A DNA stretch of 24,356 nucleotides from an uncultured Chloroflexota bacterium. GTDB lineage: Bacteria; Chloroflexota; Dehalococcoidia; UBA3495. The notes beneath the pieces are model-generated. The model searched no databases and was not told where the DNA came from. It worked only from the letters and a program-made list of their open reading frames with translations. The position numbers were made by a program, and so were the translations under genes. This document shows positions 15,134-23,708 of this stretch, in pieces. The DNA is taken from assembly GCA_913052545.1 (NCBI GenBank), contig CAJXEF010000009.1, forward strand, positions 1 through 24,356. Reading direction: 5' to 3'. Positions within the stretch are counted from its first letter, which is position 1. Every line of letters starts with the position of its first letter.

Positions 15134-15850
15134 ATGCCCAAGCATAGCCGTAGATACGAAACCGCCGCGCAGAAGGTGGAAGCGGATAGAATGTATCAAC
15201 CCGACGAAGCGATAGGCCTGCTTAAAGAGCTGGCAAGCACTAAATTCGATCCGACTTTAGAAGTCCATCTGCGAACTACTGCTGACACACGACATGCAGA
15301 TCAAATGGTTCGAGGAGTTGCCATCTTACCTCATGGCCTGGGCAAACAAGTTCGAGTACTTGTTTTTGCCAATGGTGAGGCAGCGGATATCGCCCGACAA
15401 GCAGGAGCTGATTACGTCGGAGATGAAGACCTTACTGAACAGATAGAAGGCGGATGGTTAGACTTTGAAATCGGGTTGGCCGTTCCTGATGTGATGCCCA
15501 AAATAGCCAAATTAGGGCGTATATTAGGAAGACGTGGGTTGATGCCTAATCCTAGGACTGGTACCATGGTGCAGCCTAGGGAGTTACCGAGAGCCATAGA
15601 AGAAGCCAAGGCCGGTCGATTGGAATATCGAACCGACCGAACATCCATAATCCATGGTCAATTTGGGAAGGCAAGCTTCGAGCAGCAGTCCCTGATGGAT
15701 AATCTATCAGTACTCATGGACGCGATAGTGCGTTCGAAGCCAGAAGCAGTAAAGGGACCTTTCCTAAAATCAGCATTTGTTAATTGCGCGATGGGGCCCA
15801 GCGTACCAGTAGATGTGAACAGCCTACAGGCCCTTAAACCGCAAGAGTAA
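15134..15850 (+). CDS. rplA: 50S ribosomal protein L1
   Basis: A 238-aa protein of the L1 stalk, which binds 23S rRNA and assists E-site tRNA release; in many bacteria it represses its own operon. MPKHSRRYETAAQKV and the internal signature DVMPKIAKLGRILGRRGLMPNPRTGT are diagnostic. KAGRLEYRTDRTSIIHGQFGK follows as expected. Two bases separate it from rplK. After it comes a 159-base gap holding the L10 leader. Confidence 0.97.
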   Translation: MPKHSRRYETAAQKVEADRMYQPDEAIGLLKELASTKFDPTLEVHLRTTADTRHADQMVRGVAILPHGLGKQVRVLVFANGEAADIARQAGADYVGDEDLTEQIEGGWLDFEIGLAVPDVMPKIAKLGRILGRRGLMPNPRTGTMVQPRELPRAIEEAKAGRLEYRTDRTSIIHGQFGKASFEQQSLMDNLSVLMDAIVRSKPEAVKGPFLKSAFVNCAMGPSVPVDVNSLQALKPQE

Positions 15851-15875
15851 TAAAAGCAATTATTAAAAGTCAAAT

Positions 15876-15986
15876 AAGCTTGAGACCGCGGGTCCTCTAG
15901 AGGCTAAGGATTCTTATCACCCGTCGAGGCGCAGATTAAAAGAGAAGCCAAGCTTCCCAAAAGCAACTGCGTTGGGAAGCTTTTTT
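15876..15986 (+). promoter_or_regulatory. L10-type leader with attenuator upstream of rplJ
   Basis: The segment GAGACCGCGGGT ... ACCCGTCGAGGCG (about 15882-15932) resembles the conserved ribosomal L10 leader, in which L10 (with L12) binds the mRNA. The strands GCGGGT and ACCCG pair across an AT-rich arm. It is followed by a terminator hairpin. AAGCTTG (15876-15882) is exactly complementary to CAAGCTT (15949-15955), which forms the 5' arm of that terminator, so a competing antiterminator pairing is available. Recognition is by eye from the family consensus; the pairing is direct sequence complementarity. Confidence 0.75.
15950..15986 (+). terminator. Intrinsic terminator/attenuator between rplA and rplJ
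   Basis: An 11-bp perfect stem, AAGCTTCCCAA (15950-15960) with TTGGGAAGCTT (15972-15982), an 11-base loop, and a T run ending at 15986. Within a ribosomal protein operon this is best read as conditional termination controlling rplJL. Confidence 0.9.
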
Positions 15987-16009
15987 AATAACCAGGTTAG
16001 GAGGAAACC

Positions 16010-16558
16010 GTGCCAACACAGGCCAAGATAGACAGAGTAAGCGAATTACAGGGAAAATTAGAAAAATGTTCAATTGCAGTAACGACCAGTTACAGTAACA
16101 TCGGAGTGAATGAGATGACTGATCTGCGTCGTCGGACCCGTGCTGCAGGAGTTGAGTTCGTCGTCGTCAAGAACACACTTATGCATCTAGCAGCCGACGC
16201 AGCCAATAAGCCCCAAATCAAAGATATAGTAAATGGACCTACAGCAATTGCTTTTGGGTACGATGAGCCTGTGGAGGTAGCTAAAACATTAAGTGAATAC
16301 ATTCGAACCTCCCGGTCATCTTTAGCCTTTCAAGGCGCCGTGATTGGGGATGGCCCACCTCTACCCGCCACCGATGTGGAACGCTTAGCTGCATTACCTC
16401 CGAAACCCCAATTAGTAGCTACATTACTTGGCCAGCTACAGGCTCCACTATACCAACTGCTGGGTATCCTAAATGGCCCAGCGCAAAGTTTTGGAGGTAT
16501 ACTTCAAGCCCGCATTCGACAATTAGAATCTGAAGAGGCTCCTAGCTCGACCAATTAG
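16010..16558 (+). CDS. rplJ: 50S ribosomal protein L10
   Basis: A 182-aa stalk-base protein that anchors L7/L12 dimers. GTG start at 16010 behind TAGGAGG. MPTQAKIDRVSELQGKLEKC, then RRTRAAGVEFVVVKNTLMHLAA and GPTAIAFGYDEPVEVAK, are typical. The C-terminal helix LLGQLQAPLYQLLGILNGPAQSF and the tail are where L12 dimers dock. It probably feeds back on the leader just upstream. rplL follows after 73 bases. Confidence 0.96.
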   Translation: MPTQAKIDRVSELQGKLEKCSIAVTTSYSNIGVNEMTDLRRRTRAAGVEFVVVKNTLMHLAADAANKPQIKDIVNGPTAIAFGYDEPVEVAKTLSEYIRTSRSSLAFQGAVIGDGPPLPATDVERLAALPPKPQLVATLLGQLQAPLYQLLGILNGPAQSFGGILQARIRQLESEEAPSSTN

Positions 16559-16631
16559 CGAAAACTAAATAATCTTATCCCAAAGTTACCAACTTTTAGC
16601 AACCTTAAAATCAAACTGTATAGGAGGAACC

Positions 16632-17024
16632 ATGGCCACCAAAGAAGAACTATTGGAAGTAATCAAAGGCATGAGTGTATTGGAATTATCTGATCTTGTG
16701 AAATCACTGGAAGAAGAATTCGGTATCAGCGCAGCGGCTCCCGTTGCTGTAGCTGCCCCCGTCGCCGCGGGAACATCCCCTGCCGAAGCTGCAGCTGCAG
16801 CAGATGAGGAACAGTCTGAATTTGACATCATGCTACAAGACATTGGAGCAAATAAAATCAACGTTATTAAAGCAGTTCGCGAAGTCACTGCCTTAGGATT
16901 GAGGGAAGCCAAAGAATTAGTAGAAGCCGCTCCCGCTAAAGTTAAAGAGGGGGTAGCCAAAGACGAGGCTGACTCAGTTAAAGCAAAGCTAGAAGAAGCA
17001 GGAGCTACTGTCGAAATCCGATAA
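16632..17024 (+). CDS. rplL: 50S ribosomal protein L7/L12
   Basis: A 130-aa multicopy stalk protein that recruits translation GTPases. ATG 16632 follows TAGGAGG. The N-terminal dimerisation helices ([31 protein letters not shown]) are followed by an Ala/Val/Pro-rich hinge. The C-terminal domain [35 protein letters not shown] carries the factor-binding helix. It is followed by a hairpin instead of rpoB. Confidence 0.97.
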   Translation: MATKEELLEVIKGMSVLELSDLVKSLEEEFGISAAAPVAVAAPVAAGTSPAEAAAAADEEQSEFDIMLQDIGANKINVIKAVREVTALGLREAKELVEAAPAKVKEGVAKDEADSVKAKLEEAGATVEIR

Positions 17025-17106
17025 ATTTGACCCTCTGAAAATAATGCCCGTACAGTGCTTCAGCATTTGTATCGGATTGGTAGAACGGTTTTCATGGAAC
17101 CTATTT

Positions 17107-17144
17107 GAGGTGGTTGGCCAAGACTAGTTCTAGCTAGCCACCTC
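17107..17144 (+). terminator. Probable terminator downstream of rplL
   Basis: GAGGTGGTTGGC (17107-17118) pairs with GCTAGCCACCTC (17133-17144), 12 bp with two G-U pairs. The following GCTTTATAAAAG is only moderately T-rich. Position after the last ribosomal gene supports a terminator role. The rest of the gap 17025-17286 holds only this and a possible promoter. Confidence 0.65.
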
Positions 17145-17237
17145 GCTTTATAAAAGCCCGCCACTTCCGCTAACCTAGTACGAACCCCGCCATGCGCATC
17201 AACCAACAGCTAGACCACACTCAACTTCGAGTGGCTG

Positions 17238-17266
17238 TTTACAACAATAAGTTTTCATACTTTAAA
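17238..17266 (+). promoter_or_regulatory. Possible promoter of the Gfo/Idh gene
   Basis: TTTACA (17238-17243), 17 bases, TTTAAA (17261-17266). Both boxes are imperfect but correctly spaced, and the gene starts 20 bases later behind AAAAAGGAG. Confidence 0.4.
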
Positions 17267-17286
17267 ATCCGAAAAAGGAGTCAATT

Positions 17287-18324
17287 ATGGCCGTTGAGCC
17301 CGTCAGAATTGGATTGATTGGAGCAGGTAGAAACACACGAGAACGACACATCCCTGGTTTTCAAGGAGTTGCAGGAATAGAGATTGCTGCTGTAGCCAAT
17401 CGTAGCAGACAATCAGGACAACAAGTCGCAGATGCCTTCAATATACCGACCGTTTATGACAATTGGCAGGATCTTTTGGATGATGAAACCCTAGACGCCA
17501 TTTGTATCGGAACTTGGCCTTATATGCATTCAACATTAGCCATAGCTGCATTAGAGCAAGGCAAACACGTTCTGTGTGAAGCTCGTATGGCAACCACAGC
17601 CAATGAAGCCCAAGCGATGCTCGAAGTTTCACGTACACATCCTAGCCAAGTTGCACAAATCGTACCATCTCCAACAACATTTAAAGTCGACAAACTTTTA
17701 CAACGTTTAGTTTATGAAGGATTCTTGGGCGATCTACTGTCGGTTGATGTTCAGGTGCTGGGTCAAGATTTCGTTGATACGACTTCTCCTTTACATTGGA
17801 GACAAAACCGCTATCTAAGTGGTTTTAACATTATGTCCATGGGCATTTGGTACGAAGCGATGATACGTTGGGTCGGGCCAGCGGAAAAGGTCATGGCTAT
17901 GACCAAAGTGACTGTACCTAAGCGTCAAGATTACGATGGGTCCTGGCACACAGTAACCATACCAGATCATGTAGATATATTGTCTACCCTAGCAAACGGT
18001 GCCCAAGCCCATATGCGAGTTAGTGCCGTAACCGGATTATCTCCAGGTAACGAAGTTTGGCTATACGGAACAGAGGGGACAATTCATCTGGATCAACGGA
18101 TGAATGTGTTTGGAGGCAAAAGAGGAGAGAGCCAACTTGCTGAAATACCTAATCCATCAGAAGACCAATATTCCTGGCATGTTGAAGAAGAATTCATAGA
18201 CTCGATAAGAGAAGGAACACCTGTAGCCAGAACCCCTTTCGATGTTGGAGTACACTACATGGAGTTTAGCGAAGCGGTTACCCGGAGTGCGCAAACAGGT
18301 CAGGCTATATCCCTTCCAATTTAG
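17287..18324 (+). CDS. Gfo/Idh/MocA family NAD(P)-dependent oxidoreductase
   Basis: A 345-aa cytosolic dehydrogenase. The N-terminal Rossmann fold has RIGLIGAGRNTRERHIPGF (Gly9, Gly12, Gly14), with VANRS at the end of strand 2 and the family helix LDAICIGTWPYMHSTLAIAALEQGKHVLCE, which contains the EKP-like motif here read as CEARMA, with Arg replacing the usual Lys. The C-terminal domain (from about 130) has the beta-sheet of sugar/inositol dehydrogenases. The substrate, commonly a sugar, inositol or related polyol, is not readable. The EKP lysine is often catalytic, so its replacement may mean altered chemistry. Strong AAGGAG upstream. Confidence 0.88.
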   Translation: MAVEPVRIGLIGAGRNTRERHIPGFQGVAGIEIAAVANRSRQSGQQVADAFNIPTVYDNWQDLLDDETLDAICIGTWPYMHSTLAIAALEQGKHVLCEARMATTANEAQAMLEVSRTHPSQVAQIVPSPTTFKVDKLLQRLVYEGFLGDLLSVDVQVLGQDFVDTTSPLHWRQNRYLSGFNIMSMGIWYEAMIRWVGPAEKVMAMTKVTVPKRQDYDGSWHTVTIPDHVDILSTLANGAQAHMRVSAVTGLSPGNEVWLYGTEGTIHLDQRMNVFGGKRGESQLAEIPNPSEDQYSWHVEEEFIDSIREGTPVARTPFDVGVHYMEFSEAVTRSAQTGQAISLPI

Positions 18325-18344
18325 AGTTGTCAATATAATCGCAT

Positions 18345-18372
18345 AACGAAGCGGTGAATGCACCGCTTCGTT
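18345..18372. terminator. Bidirectional hairpin terminator
   Basis: A perfect 12-bp stem, AACGAAGCGGTG (18345-18356) with CACCGCTTCGTT (18361-18372), loop AATG. It lies between the convergent Gfo/Idh gene (plus) and LLM gene (minus), 20 bases after the former's stop. Short T-rich tails occur on both sides (GTTTA; ATGCGATTAT on the minus strand). Confidence 0.85.
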
Positions 18373-18445
18373 GTTTACGCCCTAGGTAAGAAGTAGAACC
18401 TGTGATATATCCTCCCAACTTCAGATTTTGTCAGGTGAATAGGGA

Positions 18446-19501
18446 CTACTGCCGATCGATTGGTTGCTGAAATTGAGGGGCAACTTTTTCTGCGAATAGT
18501 TTTATACTGCGTGCAGCCAGGCTATATGGCATTGCGCCCAATCGGAAATGAATAATTAGGCCGCCTATGCCTGTGTCATTCAACGCTTTGAGCCTCTCAC
18601 ACACAGTCTCGGGTGAACCGAAAATTAATCCGTGATCTACCGACTCTCGAGCTGCGCCGGTTACTACTCTTAACTGGGATTCGATCTCTTCAGTAGTGTT
18701 CATACGGGTACGGTTCCCCGACAGATAAGAGCGCATCTCACGAAAGTAAGGTATACCAATCTTTTCCGCTTCGCTATCGGTATCCGCTACAAATATATTG
18801 CGCCATGCCCAGGAGTCGGCGACATTCTTAGCAATATCCTCATCTTTGTATCCAACTTTCAGCATAGTAGATTTATAGAGATCCAAACGCTGTTGTGTAA
18901 CCTCATCACTCTGGATATTCATTAAGAAAGGCCGACCTTCCCTCGCCATTTGAAGTGTAGATTCCAATCCGGAACAAGCCCGTATTATAGGGGGATGCGG
19001 TTTTTGATATACCTGAGGCCTTAACAAGGGTATTTCGACATTCCAATACTTTCCATCGTGTTTGAAATTCTCAGATGTCCACGCTTTCACTAGCACTTCC
19101 TCGACTTCTAACAACATCTCATGAGCATCGGATGGATCTATACCATATCCCCGAAATTCGTAGAAGTTATAGGCAGTACCTCTCCCCACCCCCACTATCA
19201 CCCTCCCCCCACTGATATTGTCAATTAACGCTATCTGCTCTGCAAACCTAACAGGATGGTGTAAAGCCATCTGGGCTACTGCAAACCCAATTTTCAGCCG
19301 ACTAGTCTTAGCCGCAACAGCAGATGCAAATGTTATAGGATCTACATATGCACAGCCTCCATCAAAGTGATGCTCAGCCAACCATAACGCGTCATACCCA
19401 AGCGCTTCAGTTAATTCGGCTTCCTTGAGAGACTCATCTATCACATCAAAATCACCGGTAGGAACTTTACTTTCCGGGAAAAGAAAATTGCTAAATTTCA
19501 C
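18446..19501 (-). CDS. LLM class flavin-dependent oxidoreductase
   Basis: A 351-aa luciferase-like monooxygenase of the TIM-barrel fold. GTG start at 19501 behind GGAG at 8-base spacing. LGYDALWLAEHHF (34-46) is the luciferase-like signature with the active-site His pair, and GGRVIVGVGRGTAYNFYEFRGYGID is the typical flavin-binding stretch. FGSPETVCERLKALNDTGIGGLIIHFRLG near the C-terminus is the family's conserved end. Such enzymes use FMNH2 (or F420) with oxygen to attack organic substrates; substrate not readable. SAR202-type genomes are known for many copies, but this is only one. It stands alone between a terminator and the helicase-loader gene. Confidence 0.9.
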   Translation of the reverse strand: MKFSNFLFPESKVPTGDFDVIDESLKEAELTEALGYDALWLAEHHFDGGCAYVDPITFASAVAAKTSRLKIGFAVAQMALHHPVRFAEQIALIDNISGGRVIVGVGRGTAYNFYEFRGYGIDPSDAHEMLLEVEEVLVKAWTSENFKHDGKYWNVEIPLLRPQVYQKPHPPIIRACSGLESTLQMAREGRPFLMNIQSDEVTQQRLDLYKSTMLKVGYKDEDIAKNVADSWAWRNIFVADTDSEAEKIGIPYFREMRSYLSGNRTRMNTTEEIESQLRVVTGAARESVDHGLIFGSPETVCERLKALNDTGIGGLIIHFRLGAMPYSLAARSIKLFAEKVAPQFQQPIDRQ

Positions 19502-19596
19502 GAACCAGCTCCAATTTATTGAGTAGTTTGATAAAGGTTTGGACCTCTTGATTCCGTACGATCACCTACCATTTTTATGTTTCCGATCGAACAAAT

Positions 19597-21006
19597 TTAA
19601 ACCCGCCGTTGATCTCTATAATTTGGCGCGGATATCGGCTGCCAATCCACCACCAGACTGTCAACAAGCCTAGTAGCTATTCGTGGTTTAGCAGTCTCTA
19701 GAGCATCCAAGCTAAAGGAGGTTGTGATTACTGTAGGAAGCCGAGCCTCATGTCTATAAACTACAATTTGATACAATTTTTCCTCTGCCCACGCGGTGCT
19801 GCTTTCTGCGCCCAGATCATCCAATATTAAAATTGGTATCGTTTTAATTTGTTCAAATAGTTCATCATAACCAACAGGACTATCTGGACTGAAGGTTGAC
19901 CTTAGATGATCTAATAAAGCGGGCACGAAGGCAAAAAAGACTGGCCTTCCTTCGGACAATGCTTGTCCCCCTATGGCGACAGCAAGATGAGTTTTCCCAC
20001 TACCGCTAGGACCGGTATATAAAAGCCAGCCTTCCGGATCCAAGGAAAAGTTCATTGCGGTTTTCTTCGCTTGAGATAAAGACGCCTGTTGATCACCACT
20101 CGCCGTCTGGCCTCCTTTTTCATCAAAGCTTTCAAAAGTCATGCGCTGGGTCATTTCGGTTGGCAAGTCACCAATACGACGGTTCAACCTGGTGTTATAT
20201 TGACCCAAAGCAAAAACCCTGGAAAATCCCTCAGTATTTTCCAGACGAGTCCTTAAACCTTCATCTAAACGATGAAGAGGCCCTCTGACTGTAATAACTG
20301 TAGGTAGTTCACTATTGAAACGGTAGTTGAAAATCTGAAAAAGTTTTTCCTGGGCCCAAAGACTACCCGTATGTGAACTTAAATCATCTATTACCAGAAT
20401 GGGAGCAGTTCTAACCTGGTCGAATAAATCATCATACGACACTTCACTGTCTGGAGAGTAGGCCGCTCTCAAATGATCCAATAAATCGGCTGTCACTACG
20501 AAAAAAACAGGTTGTTCCTTTTCAATGCACCTATTCGCTACGGCTGCTGCGAGATGTGTCTTACCGGACCCACTCGGACCGGTAAATACCAACCAACCAT
20601 CTGGGGATTCCGAAAAGTCGATCGCGGCGTGCAAAGCCTGACCGAAAAGTTGTTGGCTCCCTACATCTGGTAAAGGTCCTATAGGAATAGTCGTTCCGAA
20701 ACCGATCTTATTCAGGGAGCCTAAATTACTGTAACGTTTTAAAGATGCGACACGATTGACGGATCCTACATCTTCACCCTGGCAACGGCACGGGAAGGCC
20801 TCACCGAAATCCGGATGTCCGACTGGCACCTGCTTACTGACCCATCCAGCTCCTCTACATATCTTGCAGGAGTCTCCAGTAGAATCAGATCCGTCCGTCC
20901 CCCTGATCCCCTGATTGTTCCCACGGAAGCCGTCCGCGACGCCGTTGGTATTCTTCGATGTATTTCCCTGGGTTATTCTCTTGAGTATATCCCCGAGACT
21001 TTCCAT
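19597..21006 (-). CDS. Helicase loader-like protein with two AAA+ (DnaC/DnaI-type) domains
   Basis: A 469-aa protein in the rplI-dnaB-dnaD-like operon, so probably a DnaB loader. The N-terminus MESLGDILKR leads to a probable zinc site, Cys47-x-x-Cys50 and Cys73-x-Cys75, as in DnaI-type loaders. AAA+ module 1 (about 115-265) has Walker A GPSGSGKTH (143-151), Walker B ILVIDDLSSH and RLRTRLEN. Module 2 (about 283-456) has Walker A GPSGSGKTH (332-340), ILILDDLGAE and PRIATRLVD. The two modules share strings such as LDHLR, SPDS and KLxQI, so they arose by tandem duplication within the gene. Usual loaders have one module (~250-330 aa). ATG 21006 lies inside the upstream gene (122-base overlap). A sequencing artefact is unlikely because both modules read through in one frame. 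Confidence 0.88.
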   Translation of the reverse strand: MESLGDILKRITQGNTSKNTNGVADGFRGNNQGIRGTDGSDSTGDSCKICRGAGWVSKQVPVGHPDFGEAFPCRCQGEDVGSVNRVASLKRYSNLGSLNKIGFGTTIPIGPLPDVGSQQLFGQALHAAIDFSESPDGWLVFTGPSGSGKTHLAAAVANRCIEKEQPVFFVVTADLLDHLRAAYSPDSEVSYDDLFDQVRTAPILVIDDLSSHTGSLWAQEKLFQIFNYRFNSELPTVITVRGPLHRLDEGLRTRLENTEGFSRVFALGQYNTRLNRRIGDLPTEMTQRMTFESFDEKGGQTASGDQQASLSQAKKTAMNFSLDPEGWLLYTGPSGSGKTHLAVAIGGQALSEGRPVFFAFVPALLDHLRSTFSPDSPVGYDELFEQIKTIPILILDDLGAESSTAWAEEKLYQIVVYRHEARLPTVITTSFSLDALETAKPRIATRLVDSLVVDWQPISAPNYRDQRRV

Positions 21007-21658
21007 ATTCTCTTTTGTCGTCCCTCCCTTCAGTGGACCAGCGGCGCAAAATAGCAGATATGTATCCCCAATTTCGCTTATTCTGGTTGACTGCTATTTG
21101 GAAGGCTCCTTGTACCCAGTCGTAATTGTATTCTTGTTCAGCTAACTTTAATTCCTCTGCTAACATAGGGGAGATAGTCCCAATATTTTCTTCGTAAAGA
21201 ACAAATATATTCGATTTTTGGAACTTTGGATAGGGAGAAACACTTTCGTTAATCGAAACGGCATCTGGGAGTTCGTTCAGGATAATCACATCTTTATTGC
21301 CTGATAACCAACGTCGACTAGCATCTGTATTTAGCAAAAACATTGAGCGTTCTAAACCAGAAATTTCGATATTAAAAAGCTTAAAGATATTGCGATACAC
21401 CGCTGACTGTAATCCCGTAGCTATAGCTCTATGTGGACTACTATCACCATCCGGCAAGCCACGAATTAATACCCCGTCCGTTAATAAGGTCTCCACAGAA
21501 GCAGCGGGAGGAAAGCTTTTCTGTTGATGCAACAAGAAAACACCCCTCAGAACTACCTTCAGTTCAGTCAAATCGGTTATATTTTCCAGCAAGGAGTTTA
21601 TAACCGGATCCGGTATAGGAGTACAAAGGACCTTTGAGGGGAAGCCTTCAAAATTCAT
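20885..21658 (-). CDS. DnaD-domain replication protein
   Basis: A 257-aa primosome-type protein. Residues 1-90 could be a winged-helix initiator-like domain (LTELKVVLRGVFLLHQQ, then LLTDGVLIRGL). Residues 153-211 are the DnaD domain: YEENIGTISPMLAEEL, YDWVQGAFQIAVNQNKRNWGYISAILRRWSTEG, the family's YxxxIxxx-W-YI-IL-W pattern. The tail is highly charged. It starts 2 bases after the dnaB stop. In Firmicutes DnaD acts before DnaI at origins, so DnaB, a DnaD-like protein and an AAA+ loader here form a plausible loading set. Its last 122 bases overlap the loader gene in another frame. Confidence 0.85.
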   Translation of the reverse strand: MNFEGFPSKVLCTPIPDPVINSLLENITDLTELKVVLRGVFLLHQQKSFPPAASVETLLTDGVLIRGLPDGDSSPHRAIATGLQSAVYRNIFKLFNIEISGLERSMFLLNTDASRRWLSGNKDVIILNELPDAVSINESVSPYPKFQKSNIFVLYEENIGTISPMLAEELKLAEQEYNYDWVQGAFQIAVNQNKRNWGYISAILRRWSTEGRDDKREYGKSRGYTQENNPGKYIEEYQRRRGRLPWEQSGDQGDGRI

Positions 21659-21660
21659 TG

Positions 21661-23028
21661 TTAAAAAATATCAGAGCGCGGTAAGGGGACGAACCTCACC
21701 AGATTATCTTCAAACCTCAGCTTGACGCTGCCTGTTGGTCCATGGCGATGTTTGGCTACAATTATCTCCGCTATATTACGTGGATATTGTTTCCCCGGAA
21801 AATGTTGGGACCATTCATCTTCAGTATAATACACATCCTCCCTATAAATAAAAGCCACAACGTCAGCATCCTGCTCTATACTGCCGCTATCCCGTAAATC
21901 AGACAATTGGGGCCTATGCCCTGGTCTACCTTCTACTACCCTGCTTAGCTGCGAGCAAGTCATAATCGGTATATTCAAATCTCTGGCCATACCCTTAATA
22001 GATCTAGAAATCTCGCTGATTTCTTGGACTCTGTTTTCCCCACCTCTATTCCTTGAAGATCCCTGGATTAGCTGCAAATAATCCACGACTAATAAATCCA
22101 GCCCTTGCTCCATAGATAATCTTCTTGCCTTACTTTGCATCTCAACCATTCCCTGGAACGGGGTGTCATCAATGTAAACTGGCAATTCTGACAGTTGGCC
22201 TACAGAGTCGATAATTCGTTGTTCTTCAGCCTCGGTATAAAGACCGAGTCTCAAGCGATGAGCATCCACAGCGGCATCCGAGGCGAGGATACGTAATGCT
22301 AATTGCTCACGACTCATCTCTAAACTAAATACACCTGCCACCGCACCATTACGGGCAGCATTAAGCGAAACATTCAATGCCAAGGTACTTTTACCCAAGC
22401 CTGGACGCGCTCCTAAGATCAACATATCGGACCGTTGCAAACCACCTAGCAATTCATCCAGGTCAGAAAAGCTAGTCATTATTGGCGCTGAACTTTGTAA
22501 TGTATCTGTAATAGAGTTACGGTCTTCTAAGAACTGGTCATAAATGTGGCGTAGTGGAACAAAACCACGCTCAGATTGCCCTGACCTCACTTGAAAGAGC
22601 GTGTCTTCAGCTCTCCTTAGAGTCGCTTCGACATCGTCCGTATCTGCGTAGCCAATTGCGGAAATTTGAGAGGCGGCCCCTATGAGTCGTCTCATAGTGG
22701 AAGTCCGAGCGATTAAATGAGCGTAGTGTTCAGCGTGGGCAGAAGTCGGAGTACTATATACGAGGTGGCTTAAATAGGCCATTCCTCCTACCGCATCCAA
22801 ATCTTCCGTCCGCGCTAGTTCTCTTGCGAGTGTTACCTGATCTATGGCCTCGCTACGACGGAACAACTCTTCGCAGGACTTGAAACAAATAGCATTTTTC
22901 TCTCTGTAAAAGTCCTCTGATTTTATTACTGAAGAAATCCTGAGAAACGAATCTCCATCAATTAGAAGAGACCCAATAATTGCTTCTTCTGCCTCTACGT
23001 CATGAGGAAGTAGCTTCTCCGCATACAT
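21661..23028 (-). CDS. dnaB: Replicative DNA helicase DnaB
   Basis: A 455-aa hexameric 5'-3' helicase. The N-terminal domain starts LPHDVEAEEAIIGSLLID. The RecA-type motor has Walker A GARPGLGKST (206-215), VFSLEMSREQLALRIL, Walker B LDLLVVDYLQLI (310-321) and the DnaB signature QLSDLRDSGSIEQDADVVAFIYR (about 374-396). No intein is present. It starts 5 bases after the rplI stop and ends 2 bases before the DnaD-like gene, so the operon is tightly coupled. Confidence 0.97.
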   Translation of the reverse strand: MYAEKLLPHDVEAEEAIIGSLLIDGDSFLRISSVIKSEDFYREKNAICFKSCEELFRRSEAIDQVTLARELARTEDLDAVGGMAYLSHLVYSTPTSAHAEHYAHLIARTSTMRRLIGAASQISAIGYADTDDVEATLRRAEDTLFQVRSGQSERGFVPLRHIYDQFLEDRNSITDTLQSSAPIMTSFSDLDELLGGLQRSDMLILGARPGLGKSTLALNVSLNAARNGAVAGVFSLEMSREQLALRILASDAAVDAHRLRLGLYTEAEEQRIIDSVGQLSELPVYIDDTPFQGMVEMQSKARRLSMEQGLDLLVVDYLQLIQGSSRNRGGENRVQEISEISRSIKGMARDLNIPIMTCSQLSRVVEGRPGHRPQLSDLRDSGSIEQDADVVAFIYREDVYYTEDEWSQHFPGKQYPRNIAEIIVAKHRHGPTGSVKLRFEDNLVRFVPLPRSDIF

Positions 23029-23033
23029 TCAAG

Positions 23034-23483
23034 TTACTCTTCGGCCCCGGCCATTATTTTTATAATAGCGTTAATGTCCGTAGACAATCTCAATGTCACT
23101 TCATATTCGCCTGGTTCTCTGATAGGCTCAATTACATCCACTATCCTGCGTTCGATTTCTCGCCCGATAGTGGAACTTAATTCCTCCGCTACACGTGCGC
23201 TTGATATAGCACCGTAGTAACGGCCTGTTGGAGTTACCCGTGCGGTTAATGTAATCTCAGTATTATCTAAAAGCTGAGCAAGCTCCTCCATTTCATTAGT
23301 TTCGCGGATACGCTGTTCGTCCCCTGCGGCCTTGATTTTGTGGGTCCGCTTCAACACATCTGGCGTCGCTACCTGTGCCAAACCCTTGGGTATCAAATAA
23401 TTACGCGCATAACCATCGGCAACGCGCTTGATTTCACCTGCATGGGCTTTTTCAAACACGTCTTGAAGAAATATAACCTGCAT
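23034..23483 (-). CDS. rplI: 50S ribosomal protein L9
   Basis: A 149-aa ribosomal protein with two globular domains joined by a long helix. [36 protein letters not shown] is the conserved N-terminal domain; the middle helix is charged. [17 protein letters not shown] is the C-terminal domain signature (G-S/G-V pattern, here Y-G-A-I-S). It is the first gene of the replication operon and has its own promoter upstream. rplI-dnaB linkage is common in bacteria. The Shine-Dalgarno is weak (AGG). Confidence 0.96.
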   Translation of the reverse strand: MQVIFLQDVFEKAHAGEIKRVADGYARNYLIPKGLAQVATPDVLKRTHKIKAAGDEQRIRETNEMEELAQLLDNTEITLTARVTPTGRYYGAISSARVAEELSSTIGREIERRIVDVIEPIREPGEYEVTLRLSTDINAIIKIMAGAEE

Positions 23484-23520
23484 ATCAAACCTATTACCAA
23501 AAATAAATTTCGTCTAATCA

Positions 23521-23549
23521 ATTATACTCCAACTCATGACTCCTCTCAA
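23521..23549 (-). promoter_or_regulatory. Promoter of the rplI-dnaB operon
   Basis: Minus-strand TTGAGA (23544-23549), exactly 17 bases, TATAAT (23521-23526). Transcription should start near 23514, about 30 bases before rplI. The -10 is perfect. The rest of the gap to the divergent dehalogenase gene (23550-23708) shows no gene; a TTGATC/AATTCT pair at 17 bases is too weak to call. Confidence 0.8.
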
Positions 23550-23708
23550 CGGACTATTGCCACGATCTGAAACTACCCAGAGAGAATACTCGTCCGAACT
23601 GACTCTTTGTTGACCAATTCAGCACTCGTTCTTAGAATCTAATAGCATTACTAGGTTTCGACCTTTGTTGATCTAATTGCAAAACCCATCAATTCTTATG
23701 GAGTAGGT

